The notes beneath the pieces were generated by a model. The model was not told the origin of the DNA, searched no databases, and worked only from the letters and a program-made list of their open reading frames with translations. From Candidatus Nitrosopumilus sp. (GTDB lineage: Archaea; Thermoproteota; Nitrososphaeria; Nitrososphaerales; Nitrosopumilaceae), in contig JABDOO010000057.1 in NCBI GenBank assembly GCA_013043295.1, positions 1 to 11,682 on the forward strand: a DNA stretch of 11,682 bases, given 5' to 3'. Position 1 is the first letter of the stretch. The number at the start of each line of letters is the position of its first letter. The translations under genes were made by a program, and so were the position numbers. Positions 1-7,185 of the stretch are shown piece after piece.

Positions 1-1602
1 ACTGAATTCTTGATTGACTGTAGTTGTAAATGGTCTTAGTGCTCCTCTGAATACTTCGACTTGTGCTCTCTGAGTTCCAGTAACTTTTCTTCCAACTGGT
101 AAATCTGGACCAATGATCATGATAGAACCTGTTGTGTCTTTGAAGAGTCTTGGGTCTTTTCCACCTCCTGGAACAAATTGCTCTAGTGCCCTTTGGGCAA
201 CAGTTGCAGGGGTTGTGATGAATTTTGCAACTAGTGCTTCCCAAGCTGCTCTGTCTAATTCTGTTAATTTCCCGACCTCAGGAAGTTTTCCTGTAACGTG
301 AATTACTCCTAGAATATCTCCGATGTTGGTTTTAGCGGTGTTTAGCCATCTTTCAACCTCTTCTGGATTGGTAATATCTACAATATGTGAATGGAATTTT
401 CCACTAATTTGTTCTTGCAAGTTTGTAGGTGTTGTTTGGGAAATAAAGCATGCAACTTTTCCACCGTTCTTTTCAATATGTCCTGCCAAGTATTCTACTC
501 TATCTGCATCTGTTTTGTCAGTTGCATCAATTGTAAGCACAACGGCTTTTCCACCAAAGTCTGGTTGATGAACTCCCGGGGTTGTTGTTCCAATGTGTGC
601 CTTTACTGGATAAAACACCCTGTCTCCTGGAATGACTTTTCCATTAATGATCTTTGCAATCTCATCATCACACAAGTTAAGAACTGATTCTGCAACTTGT
701 GTCTGTGACAAAAATTCTCTGTTAGCAATCATGTGAGATGTATTGTTTTGTACTTTTTCTGCTATGGTTTGGATTTTGGTTAATAGATTTGTAAATGTCT
801 CTGTAAGTTTAGTAACATCTTTTCCATTTGCAAATTTCTCTGCAGTTTTTGCAATTCCATCTTTATCTATTCCATCAGCTAAAATGCATTCTAGCAAATC
901 ATCTTTTGCCTCTTCAACTTCTACTGGATTCAAGTCTTCAAATCCACTAACTCTCATAAATTCTGCTGCAGCTTTAGGATAAACTGTTTTGTATATTCTG
1001 TCAGAATGAACTGGGCCTGGATTTGTTGCAATAGAGATGATTCCCTTGTCTGTTAATTCCCATGACATGCATTCAGCTAGTCTGTTCTTTGCACCTTGTG
1101 ATGCAGTATATGGGCTTCTAAATCTATATGGTCTTTGTTCTAATGGCCTTTCTTCTGTAAAGAATGTTGAAATTGTAATGATTTGGCCTCCCGCTTTCAT
1201 TACTTTTAGTGCTTGAACTGAGCCCCAGAATGTACCTGTTAAGTGAATTCCAATTGTACTTTTAAATTCTGATAAGGGTGCATTTGCAAAACATGTGACA
1301 GGACCTGAAACTCCTGCATTGTTAATTATGTAATCTATTGAAACATTGTCATTTTTTAGAGAATCAAACATTCCGTTCATTGCAGTTTCGTCAGCAACAT
1401 CAACTCCTGAAAAAATTCTAACTGATGCATTTGTTCCTTGAGGGATTTTTCCTTCAAGTTCCTTTGCTGCCTCTATTAACGGTTCTTTTCTTCTTCCAAG
1501 AATAATTACACTTGCCCCTTCCTCAACAAATTTTGTGGCAATAGCTTTGCCAATACCAGTTCCACTTCCTGTAATTAGAGCAATTTTATTTTGAAATTTC
1601 AA
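1..1602 (-). CDS. Tandem short-chain dehydrogenase/reductase, partial (C-terminus beyond the window); resembles the N-terminal half of Chloroflexus malonyl-CoA reductase
   Basis: An uninterrupted minus-strand frame of 534 codons runs off the left edge. The first domain is a classical Rossmann SDR: TGSGTGIG (residues 11-18), NNAG (94-97), an active-site-like Ser145, an SPYTAS segment with Tyr165, and NPGPV around 194-198 followed by SDRI. A helical linker of about 120 residues follows. A second Rossmann-like unit starts near residue 349 (GGKAVVL) but has no Gly-rich TGxxxGxG motif and no visible YxxxK, so it looks degenerate. From memory, this arrangement (active SDR, then degenerate SDR, with the GP.xSDRI.. 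segment) matches the malonate-semialdehyde-reducing half of Chloroflexus Mcr. That function is inferred, not shown. The Tyr motif reads YTASQ (Gln169), not YxxxK. The start is TTG at 1602: no ATG or GTG occurs between the in-frame stop at 1675-1677 and the Rossmann strand, and a TATA-like box lies about 32 nt upstream. SDR membership is sure; the substrate is not known. Confidence 0.85.
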   Translation of the reverse strand, partial: MKFQNKIALITGSGTGIGKAIATKFVEEGASVIILGRRKEPLIEAAKELEGKIPQGTNASVRIFSGVDVADETAMNGMFDSLKNDNVSIDYIINNAGVSGPVTCFANAPLSEFKSTIGIHLTGTFWGSVQALKVMKAGGQIITISTFFTEERPLEQRPYRFRSPYTASQGAKNRLAECMSWELTDKGIISIATNPGPVHSDRIYKTVYPKAAAEFMRVSGFEDLNPVEVEEAKDDLLECILADGIDKDGIAKTAEKFANGKDVTKLTETFTNLLTKIQTIAEKVQNNTSHMIANREFLSQTQVAESVLNLCDDEIAKIINGKVIPGDRVFYPVKAHIGTTTPGVHQPDFGGKAVVLTIDATDKTDADRVEYLAGHIEKNGGKVACFISQTTPTNLQEQISGKFHSHIVDITNPEEVERWLNTAKTNIGDILGVIHVTGKLPEVGKLTELDRAAWEALVAKFITTPATVAQRALEQFVPGGGKDPRLFKDTTGSIMIIGPDLPVGRKVTGTQRAQVEVFRGALRPFTTTVNQEFS

Positions 1603-1629
1603 CTTTGATAAAATCTCAGAGTTTCTGTA

Positions 1630-1638
1630 ATATTTAAT
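1630..1638 (-). promoter_or_regulatory. TATA-like box for the tandem SDR gene
   Basis: The minus strand reads ATTAAATAT, centred about 32 nt upstream of the TTG start. This predicts a transcript with only a few leader nucleotides and supports TTG as the initiation codon. Confidence 0.45.
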
Positions 1639-1671
1639 TCGATTGATCTCTGAACCAAAAAATACAGAATA

Positions 1672-1680
1672 TCTTTATTT
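1672..1680 (+). promoter_or_regulatory. TATA-like box for the 1704-2320 operon
   Basis: TCTTTATTT is centred about 27 nt before the ATG at 1704, the spacing expected for a leaderless archaeal transcript. It is divergent from the SDR promoter about 40 bp away. Confidence 0.45.
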
Positions 1681-1703
1681 GTGGGTATGATTGATGATTT
1701 TTA

Positions 1704-1940
1704 ATGCATGATACAGAGTCTGACACATTTGTATATCAAACATGGCCAGAAAAATTTGCTGGAATGCTAAAAGAGATCGGCATTGATTCTGTATCAAAGG
1801 AAATTGGAACTGATGAAATTGAAAAGGATGATTACTATAGTAGATATTTTGCTCAAACACCTAGAATGGTAACAAACAGAGGATGTATTGACGTTAAAAA
1901 TTCCAATATTGACGCAGTACAAATTATTCAAAAGGGATAG
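1704..1940 (+). CDS. Small acidic protein of unknown function, first gene of a two-gene operon
   Basis: I do not recognise a family. The 78-residue product is rich in Asp and Glu, has no membrane segment or signal peptide, and contains a single cysteine (in NRGCID), so it is not a zinc finger. The ATG at 1704 lies about 27 nt after a TATA-like box, which suggests a leaderless message. The stop at 1938-1940 is followed after 2 nt by the next ATG, so the two genes are almost certainly co-transcribed and may act together. The gene is divergent from the tandem SDR and shares a 101-bp intergenic region with it. Reality of the gene is supported by the promoter spacing, the tight coupling and normal codon use. 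Confidence 0.7.
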   Translation: MHDTESDTFVYQTWPEKFAGMLKEIGIDSVSKEIGTDEIEKDDYYSRYFAQTPRMVTNRGCIDVKNSNIDAVQIIQKG

Positions 1941-1942
1941 AC

Positions 1943-2320
1943 ATGCAAGATCCTAATCCACTTCCATGGGGCGCCTTAGACAGATTTCAAGCTCAATTTA
2001 TTGTAAGAAAGGTAGTTGGTTCTGGATATAACAACTATGTTGCAAAAACTAAACTTACTACAAAAGGACATTTTGCATCAAAAACTGTTGAAAAAGTAGA
2101 GTGGATTGGCTCTGGAAATCTAGCATCTAAACTTAATTCTGACACTGAACTAAATGAAATGATAGCAAAGCAATCAGTTAAAGATGCAACAATCTATGTT
2201 GAACCCACTGAAGTTGCTGTAAGAATCAGAAGTAAATGGGATAATCATATCGCATTTGGTATCACAAAAGAACTCTTTGAAATTTATGACCGAATTGCCG
2301 GACACATAAAATCTATCTAA
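1943..2320 (+). CDS. Conserved-looking protein of unknown function, second gene of the operon
   Basis: The 125-residue product has no family I can name. It is soluble-looking, without membrane helices, signal peptide or cysteines. It has a basic middle part (about residues 20-50, with VRKVVGSGYNNYVAKTKL) and a C-terminal segment predicted as mixed strand and helix (IAFGITKELFEIYDRIAGHI). The ATG follows the previous stop by 2 nt, and AAGGGA about 5 nt upstream could be a weak Shine-Dalgarno. Its last 4 bases overlap the end of the convergent endonuclease gene. A small thaumarchaeal-specific protein is the most I would infer. Confidence 0.75.
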   Translation: MQDPNPLPWGALDRFQAQFIVRKVVGSGYNNYVAKTKLTTKGHFASKTVEKVEWIGSGNLASKLNSDTELNEMIAKQSVKDATIYVEPTEVAVRIRSKWDNHIAFGITKELFEIYDRIAGHIKSI

Positions 2321-2853
2321 GCTTTCCACCAATCTAAAGCCAAAAAATCTACTTTATCTTTTCCTTTTGGTATTGCCAAAATGAATTGCTTTCTAACTGT
2401 GGTGGCAAGTCTGCCTGCTAAAACAATTCCTGTAGATGTTATTGATTCGCTTCTTGTATACACTTGAATTAAAAATGGTGCATGATCAATGCCTGGTCCT
2501 TTTTCATAAACTGCAAAGTCACAACCAAATTTGATCCCTGGATTGATTATGTATCCTTTATCTCTGAAATTTTTGTAGACCAAGTATTTTTTGTCAAACT
2601 CATGAACTTCTTTTTTACATATCTCAACTAATTGCTCTACTGTAACTTTATGTTTTGATTTTGAAATAGTGATTTTTTTATTTTCTAAAAGATATAATCC
2701 TTCTATAAGATCTAAGATTAATGGTGCATCAATTTCCTCAATCTTTGGTTTAGGAATGCCAATTGGTTTTCCATAATATCCTTGACTGAAAAGTTTTCGT
2801 GAATTTTCAATATCCCATACTATGATTCTGTTTTCAATTAATTCACTTTTCAT
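2317..2853 (-). CDS. endA: tRNA-splicing endonuclease EndA
   Basis: This enzyme cuts introns from precursor tRNA (and archaeal rRNA) at bulge-helix-bulge sites, leaving 2',3'-cyclic phosphate and 5'-OH ends. The 178-residue length matches the short archaeal catalytic subunit, about 180 residues in Methanocaldococcus. The N-terminal domain covers about residues 1-85. The C-terminal nuclease domain contains LVYKNFRDKGYIINPG (91-106) and the family's catalytic triad: Tyr116 (CDFAVY), His124 (DHAPF) and Lys155 (VRKQF). Whether it forms a homotetramer or pairs with a second subunit cannot be read from this sequence. A TATA-like box about 25 nt upstream supports the ATG at 2853 as a leaderless start. 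The 3' end overlaps the convergent unknown gene by 4 bp. Confidence 0.94.
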   Translation of the reverse strand: MKSELIENRIIVWDIENSRKLFSQGYYGKPIGIPKPKIEEIDAPLILDLIEGLYLLENKKITISKSKHKVTVEQLVEICKKEVHEFDKKYLVYKNFRDKGYIINPGIKFGCDFAVYEKGPGIDHAPFLIQVYTRSESITSTGIVLAGRLATTVRKQFILAIPKGKDKVDFLALDWWKA

Positions 2854-2860
2854 TATATTT

Positions 2861-2873
2861 GAGAATAATTCTC
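2861..2873. repeat. Short perfect palindrome between the endA TATA box and start
   Basis: GAGAAT-A-ATTCTC is a 6-bp perfect inverted repeat with a one-base centre, located just downstream of the endA TATA box. A further ATTCTC half-site occurs at 2883-2888. It could be an operator, but in AT-rich DNA a palindrome this short can arise by chance. Confidence 0.3.
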
Positions 2874-2874
2874 T

Positions 2875-2882
2875 GTATATGA
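2875..2882 (-). promoter_or_regulatory. TATA-like box for endA
   Basis: The minus strand reads TCATATAC, centred about 25 nt upstream of the endA ATG. This is consistent with leaderless transcription. Confidence 0.4.
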
Positions 2883-2914
2883 ATTCTCTAGTAAAGTATT
2901 GAAGAATCTAAATA

Positions 2915-2932
2915 CAAAATAAAGGAAAAGTA
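2915..2932 (-). terminator. T-rich transcription end after the DUF47 gene
   Basis: Read on the minus strand, TACTTTTCCTTTATTTTG lies about 17 nt past the DUF47 stop. Runs of T are the usual intrinsic archaeal termination signal. There is no stem, and the call rests only on composition and position. Confidence 0.3.
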
Positions 2933-2948
2933 AGGAGAATTTTATTGG

Positions 2949-3602
2949 TTATAGGCTCAATGCTAATAGAATAAAGGAATCTGATACTCTTTGACATTTA
3001 TCTGCCATCTCTTCTATTCCTTCTATTACATCTTTGATTAACATTAGTTCTTTAGTATTGGTAACTTCAGTTAGAAGCTTCAATGTTGCTTGTCTGTATT
3101 TAATGTCAATTTCTCTTTCTATAGTTTGTGTTTCTTGAGCTAACTCAATTGCATTAGCAGTATTTGTGTTAAGACTTCGTATGATTTCATTTAGTTTGTA
3201 AACTTCGTCTACAACTAATTCAATCAGTTTTGTGATGTCTTTATCCAGTTTTGCGCTCTTTAGTGTTGTAATTTTTACATTTGAAAGCTTGAATGAAATT
3301 CCAGTAATGTAACCTGCAATCTCATCCATTGTGTATGCTGTGTTTAGAAGATTTTCTCTATTCATGATTAATCCTCCAACGTCTGCAACTTCACGTGTAA
3401 TTTTTCTTCTTAGGTTTTCAACTTCTTCTTCGATTGTTGAAATTTGTTCTAGTGTGTTTTTGATTCCTGCCTTGTCTTTTTTCATCATTAGTTCAGGAAG
3501 TGTTGCGAGTTCTCTGGATGCATTTAGAATTCTATTGATTTCGTCTTGTAAAACTGCTATAGCCTTTCTTTTTGCTTGAACTTCAAGCTCTCCGCTATAC
3601 AT
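2949..3602 (-). CDS. DUF47/PhoU-like coiled helical protein (putative phosphate-transport regulator)
   Basis: This 217-residue, almost entirely helical cytoplasmic protein matches the TIGR00153/DUF47 layout of two PhoU-like helical bundles. Acidic heptad-like stretches lie at about 55-70 (IEEEVENLRRKI), MDEIAGYITG at 92-101, EREID at 162-166, and a C-terminal IEGIEEMADKCQRVSD near 193-208 that is typical of the family. Relatives are often encoded next to PiT-type phosphate permeases and are thought to regulate them. No transporter is present here, so the phosphate link comes from the family only. The start ATG at 3602 follows a TATA-like box by about 29 nt. The 3' T-rich tract suggests a single-gene transcript. 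Confidence 0.78.
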   Translation of the reverse strand: MYSGELEVQAKRKAIAVLQDEINRILNASRELATLPELMMKKDKAGIKNTLEQISTIEEEVENLRRKITREVADVGGLIMNRENLLNTAYTMDEIAGYITGISFKLSNVKITTLKSAKLDKDITKLIELVVDEVYKLNEIIRSLNTNTANAIELAQETQTIEREIDIKYRQATLKLLTEVTNTKELMLIKDVIEGIEEMADKCQRVSDSFILLALSL

Positions 3603-3614
3603 AACAAAAATGAA

Positions 3615-3640
3615 AAATCCTCGAGGTAATTTAAATCCTC
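3615..3640. promoter_or_regulatory. TATA box of the DUF47 gene flanked by direct repeats and a CCTCGAGG palindrome
   Basis: On the minus strand TTTAAATTA (3627-3635) lies about 29 nt before the DUF47 start. It is bracketed on the plus strand by two copies of AAATCCTC (3615-3622 and 3633-3640), 18 bp apart. The first copy runs into a perfect palindrome CCTCGAGG at 3619-3626. This looks like an operator overlapping the promoter, but no regulator is identified. Confidence 0.4.
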
Positions 3641-3669
3641 TATGATTTTAGATATTTTTTGAGCACAAA

Positions 3670-5436
3670 TCACATCAAGTTTTTCTCATGTGCTATCTTT
3701 TTCTGTCCTTTGTACAGTGTTATCACTTCTTCATTAGTTGAAGCATCTTCGACTGCTTTTTCAACTCTTATTTTTCCAGTAAATTTTGGAAATCTCAAAG
3801 CTAGCCCTGCATCTTTCCTAATCACGTCTTTTGCTGCTTTGTGAATTGGACTTAGTGTAATCTCTGATGCTACTATTTCTATTACTAGCTCTGGTTCAAA
3901 CCATACATCTGCTTCCATTTCGCTTATGATGCGAGGATTTTTTTTAATTGAAACTTTGGGATGTAAAATTTGATACAATTGATCCAATGATTCATCTGAA
4001 AAACCAGTGCCTACTTTACAAATACTTGGAAACGTATCTTCGTCTTCATCATATGTTGCTAAAAGTAGTGTTCCATAATTCCCAGTTCTTCTACCTTTTC
4101 CAAAAAATCCTCCTATGACTACAAGATCTAAACTATCTCCTAACTCATTTCTGTATTCTCGTTTTAGTTTAAGCCAGTGACTTCCTCTAGATCCAGCTTG
4201 ATATGGTTTGTCAAGCATCTTTAGCATTAATCCCTCACTGCCCGCATTGATACTATTTTCCATAAAGTCTTCTATTTCATTTTCATTTTTTACAATACTC
4301 ATAGGAATGTATTTTGCAAACTCATCTTGTTTTACGTGTTTTTCTAGTTTCTCTCTTCTTTCTTTGTAACTTAATTCCACACAGCTTTTTCCATTACAGT
4401 ACAATATATCGAAAAAATTTACAGTGATTGGATACTCTGTAACTGCTTTTTCAATTTTGTATTTTCTTCTTCGATGCATTAATTCTTGAAACGGTAAAAA
4501 TTCTCCCGTGTTTTCATTGATTGCAACAGCTTCTGCTTCTAAAATTATATTGTCTGCTTGAATATTTTTTGGAATTTTTTCAATAATGTCTGGATAATAA
4601 CTTTCAATATTTTCTAAACTTCTTGAGAATAATGCAACTTTGTCCCCTTCTATGTGTAGTTGAACCCTTTCTCCATCTAGCTTGTACTCTGCAGCAAATT
4701 CATCTCCCATTTTTTCAATTGCTTCTCCCTCGCTTTTTACTCTGTCAGCTAGCATTGGTCTAATTGGATTGAATAAAATAATTTCAAATTTTTCAATTCC
4801 ATCCAAACCTTTGGTTGCAATTGTTTCTGCAACTTTACCTAAATCACTAGATACGTTGTATGCATATTGGAGTTTCTTTCTATTTTCTTTAGTACCTGAA
4901 AATGCTATTGCTAAAGCATCCATTACAGTATTTTCTGCTATTCCTAATCTTAAAGTTCCTAACAAAATTTTCAAAATGAAACTTGCTTCTAGTGGAGTTG
5001 CGTCATTTAACAGACTTGAGATGTATTTCATTTTCATGTCTTGTGATCTAGATCCTCCTAATTTGGCAATTTTGAATAGTGTCTCGTACACTCTTTCAAC
5101 AGTAATATCTTCTACAAGAAATGTGGTCTGTGTTTTCTGCTCTAAAATTATAGAAGATGCATGACCCAAATCACCACTCTTTCTATATTCGTCTTCGATT
5201 TTTTTAATTGGAATGCCTGATGATTTTGAAATTGCCCTTATTGCAAGTTTTTCTGCCACTCCTAATTCTATTCCTTCAAAATCTGGTCTTAATTTTCCTT
5301 GAATGAGATAAACAATTTTTGAAATTACATCATGTGGTGTTTTCTCAAATAATTCTACTAAAAACTGTGTTAATTCTAATCTTTTTCTAGTTGCTTCCAT
5401 TTTGTTAAATGATTCAGCAAGTATTGAAAACTCCAT
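3670..5436 (-). CDS. lig: ATP-dependent DNA ligase
   Basis: This enzyme seals nicks in DNA in replication and repair by forming an enzyme-AMP intermediate, then DNA-AMP. The 588-residue length is normal for archaeal Lig1-type ligases. An N-terminal DNA-binding domain (about 1-215) is followed by the nucleotidyltransferase core. Motif I is EYKLDGER (250-257) with Lys252 as the adenylated residue. Further motifs are LEAEAVA near 299-305, FFDILY (341-346), EGLMLK (401-406) and WLKLKR (421-426). The C-terminal OB-fold domain (about 435-588) includes RFPKFTGKIR. All key residues are present. The ATG at 5436 lies about 26 nt after a CTTTTATCC box. It is flanked by an unrelated membrane protein gene 36 bp upstream on the same strand. 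Confidence 0.97.
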   Translation of the reverse strand: MEFSILAESFNKMEATRKRLELTQFLVELFEKTPHDVISKIVYLIQGKLRPDFEGIELGVAEKLAIRAISKSSGIPIKKIEDEYRKSGDLGHASSIILEQKTQTTFLVEDITVERVYETLFKIAKLGGSRSQDMKMKYISSLLNDATPLEASFILKILLGTLRLGIAENTVMDALAIAFSGTKENRKKLQYAYNVSSDLGKVAETIATKGLDGIEKFEIILFNPIRPMLADRVKSEGEAIEKMGDEFAAEYKLDGERVQLHIEGDKVALFSRSLENIESYYPDIIEKIPKNIQADNIILEAEAVAINENTGEFLPFQELMHRRRKYKIEKAVTEYPITVNFFDILYCNGKSCVELSYKERREKLEKHVKQDEFAKYIPMSIVKNENEIEDFMENSINAGSEGLMLKMLDKPYQAGSRGSHWLKLKREYRNELGDSLDLVVIGGFFGKGRRTGNYGTLLLATYDEDEDTFPSICKVGTGFSDESLDQLYQILHPKVSIKKNPRIISEMEADVWFEPELVIEIVASEITLSPIHKAAKDVIRKDAGLALRFPKFTGKIRVEKAVEDASTNEEVITLYKGQKKIAHEKNLM

Positions 5437-5457
5437 TCCACTTCTCTACATAATCTT

Positions 5458-5466
5458 GGATAAAAG
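5458..5466 (-). promoter_or_regulatory. TATA-like box for DNA ligase
   Basis: The minus strand reads CTTTTATCC, centred about 26 nt upstream of the ligase ATG, in the 36-bp gap after the membrane protein gene. It suggests that the ligase has its own leaderless transcript. Confidence 0.45.
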
Positions 5467-5472
5467 TCTGAA

Positions 5473-5883
5473 TTAGATGTATCTAAAAATTGTTGGTTTA
5501 TCTGACTTTGGAAGATCTGAAACAAGTGCAAAGTTGTAAAACGGGTATGCTTCCTTGTATTGTTTCATATAACTCCAAGCAACATCATGTGTCTTGAAAT
5601 TTGTTCTAATTCCATCAATTTGGCTTTTCTTTCCAAACACATCAAATGGTACAACAGAATATTCTTTGGGGCGATTGTGAGGTTTTGCTTTTAGTAGCCA
5701 CAATAGTGCAAATACAAAGACTGCTCCTAAAATGACATATTCTCCAGCAATTTTAAAAAATGCTAAAATTATGTTTGGTATGGTTTGTCCAAATAATACT
5801 GCCACAAAACTTGAAAAAGATATGACTGCTAATGCTGTGAAAATATACGTTTTCCAATCAAACACCTTTTGAAAAGCATTCAT
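5473..5883 (-). CDS. Two-helix membrane protein of unknown function
   Basis: I do not recognise a family. The 136-residue product has two hydrophobic helices, about 12-32 and 47-65, joined by a short loop with FGQTIPN. A soluble C-terminal part of about 70 residues begins with the basic stretch KAKPHNRPK, so by the positive-inside rule the tail is probably cytoplasmic. The tail has aromatic-rich segments (WSYMKQYKEAYPFYNFAL, about 103-120) but no metal or nucleotide motif. A GTTAAATCA box lies about 30 nt upstream of the ATG at 5883. It sits between FBP aldolase/phosphatase and DNA ligase, all on the same strand, with nothing to link it functionally to either. Confidence 0.75.
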   Translation of the reverse strand: MNAFQKVFDWKTYIFTALAVISFSSFVAVLFGQTIPNIILAFFKIAGEYVILGAVFVFALLWLLKAKPHNRPKEYSVVPFDVFGKKSQIDGIRTNFKTHDVAWSYMKQYKEAYPFYNFALVSDLPKSDKPTIFRYI

Positions 5884-5908
5884 GACCTAATACAACTACA
5901 CTCTTTTT

Positions 5909-5917
5909 TGATTTAAC
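5909..5917 (-). promoter_or_regulatory. TATA-like box for the two-helix membrane protein
   Basis: The minus strand reads GTTAAATCA, centred about 30 nt upstream of the start codon in the 63-bp gap after the FBP aldolase/phosphatase gene. Confidence 0.35.
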
Positions 5918-5946
5918 TATTTCCTATGATTTACAGGATCAAAATT

Positions 5947-7089
5947 TTAGTCTGGATCTTCGTAATTCTCTTTCTTTTCACCAGTGGATGTTTCTTCCAT
6001 TGGTTTCATCTTAGTTTCAAGAACATCCATTCTTGCTCTATATCCTTCAGCATATTCTAATTCAGAAGGAACTAATGTTGCTGGATGAATAAATCCTTGA
6101 CTTCTAATTGCCATTGCTTTCTTTGTAGCAATTTCTCTAATGTAGTCCCAATCTGGAGTTGAGAATCCATCAAATGGACCTGTGAGTTTTCCATTATGCA
6201 TACTAAACACTAGGGATTCTACAATTGGAATACAAAAGTTGATGGTTGCCGCAGAGTTTAGCTTCACAGGCATTAATGGCATATTGTGACTACCCCTTGT
6301 GTTGCCTGCAACGTAGTGAGGATTGTTAAACACACTTCCTACTTCTTCAGTTGCTGGGAAGTTCTTTTGAGTTCTAACTAGACAAATTGGATCATCTTTT
6401 CCAACATATGTACCTGCAATGTTGTGTAATCTATCAGTTGAAGCATCAAGAATTGGCTCACCATCTTTTGTATACACTGAATCAACAACATACCTTCCAG
6501 GATACATTAATGCAGCCTCGATAGTTGGTTTATCTTCCCACAAATGCAACTCTGCAATTTGTGCTTTCTCTACATCCATAATATGCATTGTAACTCCTGC
6601 TGCTAGACTTTTGTTAACAATTAGTCCTGTGTTACTTAGTGCATCAACGAACATTCTGTAAATTGGATAGTTGAATGCACCTGGTTCTGTTTTGTCTGCT
6701 GCAAATACTGTAAATGCTTCGTTTGGTCTTTCTTCAAATTCCATTTCTGCAACTCCTGGACCCATGCCTTTTACATTTCCTGAAAAAGAATCTTTTAACA
6801 AGTCTTGTCCTGCTCCGTACAATCCTTCTTCTTTTGCTACTTGGGTTCCTGCCATGAATGCATCCCATGCTAACTTGTGAATTTGTTGATTGTCAACGCC
6901 ATGAGTGTGTGTCATTACGATATGTGTATCGTCGCCACAATATCCGATGTAGTAATCAATAAGTAAATCTGATGAATTTTTGACGGTATTTCTAATTGCT
7001 TCAATTAGTCCGTCACTTGGTTTTGTATGTCCGCCAACTCCGCCGACATCTGCTTTGATAACTGAAACTGTAATTTTCATAAATTCCAT
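5947..7089 (-). CDS. fbp: Bifunctional fructose-1,6-bisphosphate aldolase/phosphatase (class V FBPase)
   Basis: The archaeal enzyme condenses dihydroxyacetone phosphate with glyceraldehyde-3-phosphate and then dephosphorylates the product to fructose-6-phosphate, driving gluconeogenesis one way. This suits an autotroph that builds sugars from acetyl-CoA. Visible family features are VIKADVGGVGGHT (10-22) with metal-binding Asp14, CGDD (51-54), GAGQDLL (92-98), EPGAFNYPIY (135-144) and YVGKDDP (228-234). The last contains the Tyr and the Schiff-base Lys231, corresponding to Tyr229/Lys232 of the crystallised enzymes. The charged tail (about 359-380) is dispensable-looking. There are two ATG choices, 7089 and 7080. 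AGAGGT at 7094-7099 is 4 nt from the first and 13 from the second, so 7089 is preferred, although relatives usually begin at the MKITVSVIKAD methionine. Confidence 0.96.
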   Translation of the reverse strand: MEFMKITVSVIKADVGGVGGHTKPSDGLIEAIRNTVKNSSDLLIDYYIGYCGDDTHIVMTHTHGVDNQQIHKLAWDAFMAGTQVAKEEGLYGAGQDLLKDSFSGNVKGMGPGVAEMEFEERPNEAFTVFAADKTEPGAFNYPIYRMFVDALSNTGLIVNKSLAAGVTMHIMDVEKAQIAELHLWEDKPTIEAALMYPGRYVVDSVYTKDGEPILDASTDRLHNIAGTYVGKDDPICLVRTQKNFPATEEVGSVFNNPHYVAGNTRGSHNMPLMPVKLNSAATINFCIPIVESLVFSMHNGKLTGPFDGFSTPDWDYIREIATKKAMAIRSQGFIHPATLVPSELEYAEGYRARMDVLETKMKPMEETSTGEKKENYEDPD

Positions 7090-7093
7090 TTTT

Positions 7094-7099
7094 ACCTCT
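7094..7099 (-). promoter_or_regulatory. Shine-Dalgarno for FBP aldolase/phosphatase
   Basis: The minus strand reads AGAGGT 4 nt before the ATG at 7089, a good match to the archaeal anti-SD. Most genes here lack one, so this message probably has a leader. AATTATTTA at 7136-7144 would give a leader of about 24 nt. Confidence 0.55.
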
Positions 7100-7135
7100 T
7101 TGATTTATGTGCTTTTAGCAAAGTTTTGTGATCTG

Positions 7136-7144
7136 TAAATAATT
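7136..7144 (-). promoter_or_regulatory. Likely TATA box for FBP aldolase/phosphatase
   Basis: The minus strand reads AATTATTTA about 51 nt upstream of the start codon. This places the transcript start so that the Shine-Dalgarno is included in the leader. A weaker CTAAAAG at 7112-7118 would instead give a leaderless message. Confidence 0.35.
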
Positions 7145-7162
7145 GAATAATTTCCTATTTTT

Positions 7163-7171
7163 CTTAAAAAA
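7163..7171 (+). promoter_or_regulatory. Candidate TATA box for the EF-1alpha operon
   Basis: CTTAAAAAA is centred about 44 nt before the EF-1alpha ATG and would give a leader of about 17 nt containing GTGAGG. A second candidate, TAATAAAT at 7182-7189, lies about 26 nt before the ATG and would make the message leaderless. The sequence does not decide between them. Confidence 0.35.
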
Positions 7172-7185
7172 TTCATAACGCTAAT

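Noticed and set aside
113..982. Several plus-strand open frames of 60-98 codons
   Set aside because: They lie opposite the continuous minus-strand SDR frame, which has clear domain motifs; their products have no recognisable features.
4682..5164. 160-codon plus-strand open frame inside the ligase gene
   Set aside because: It is antisense to the conserved DNA ligase N-terminal domain, with a low-complexity Ser-rich product and no motifs.
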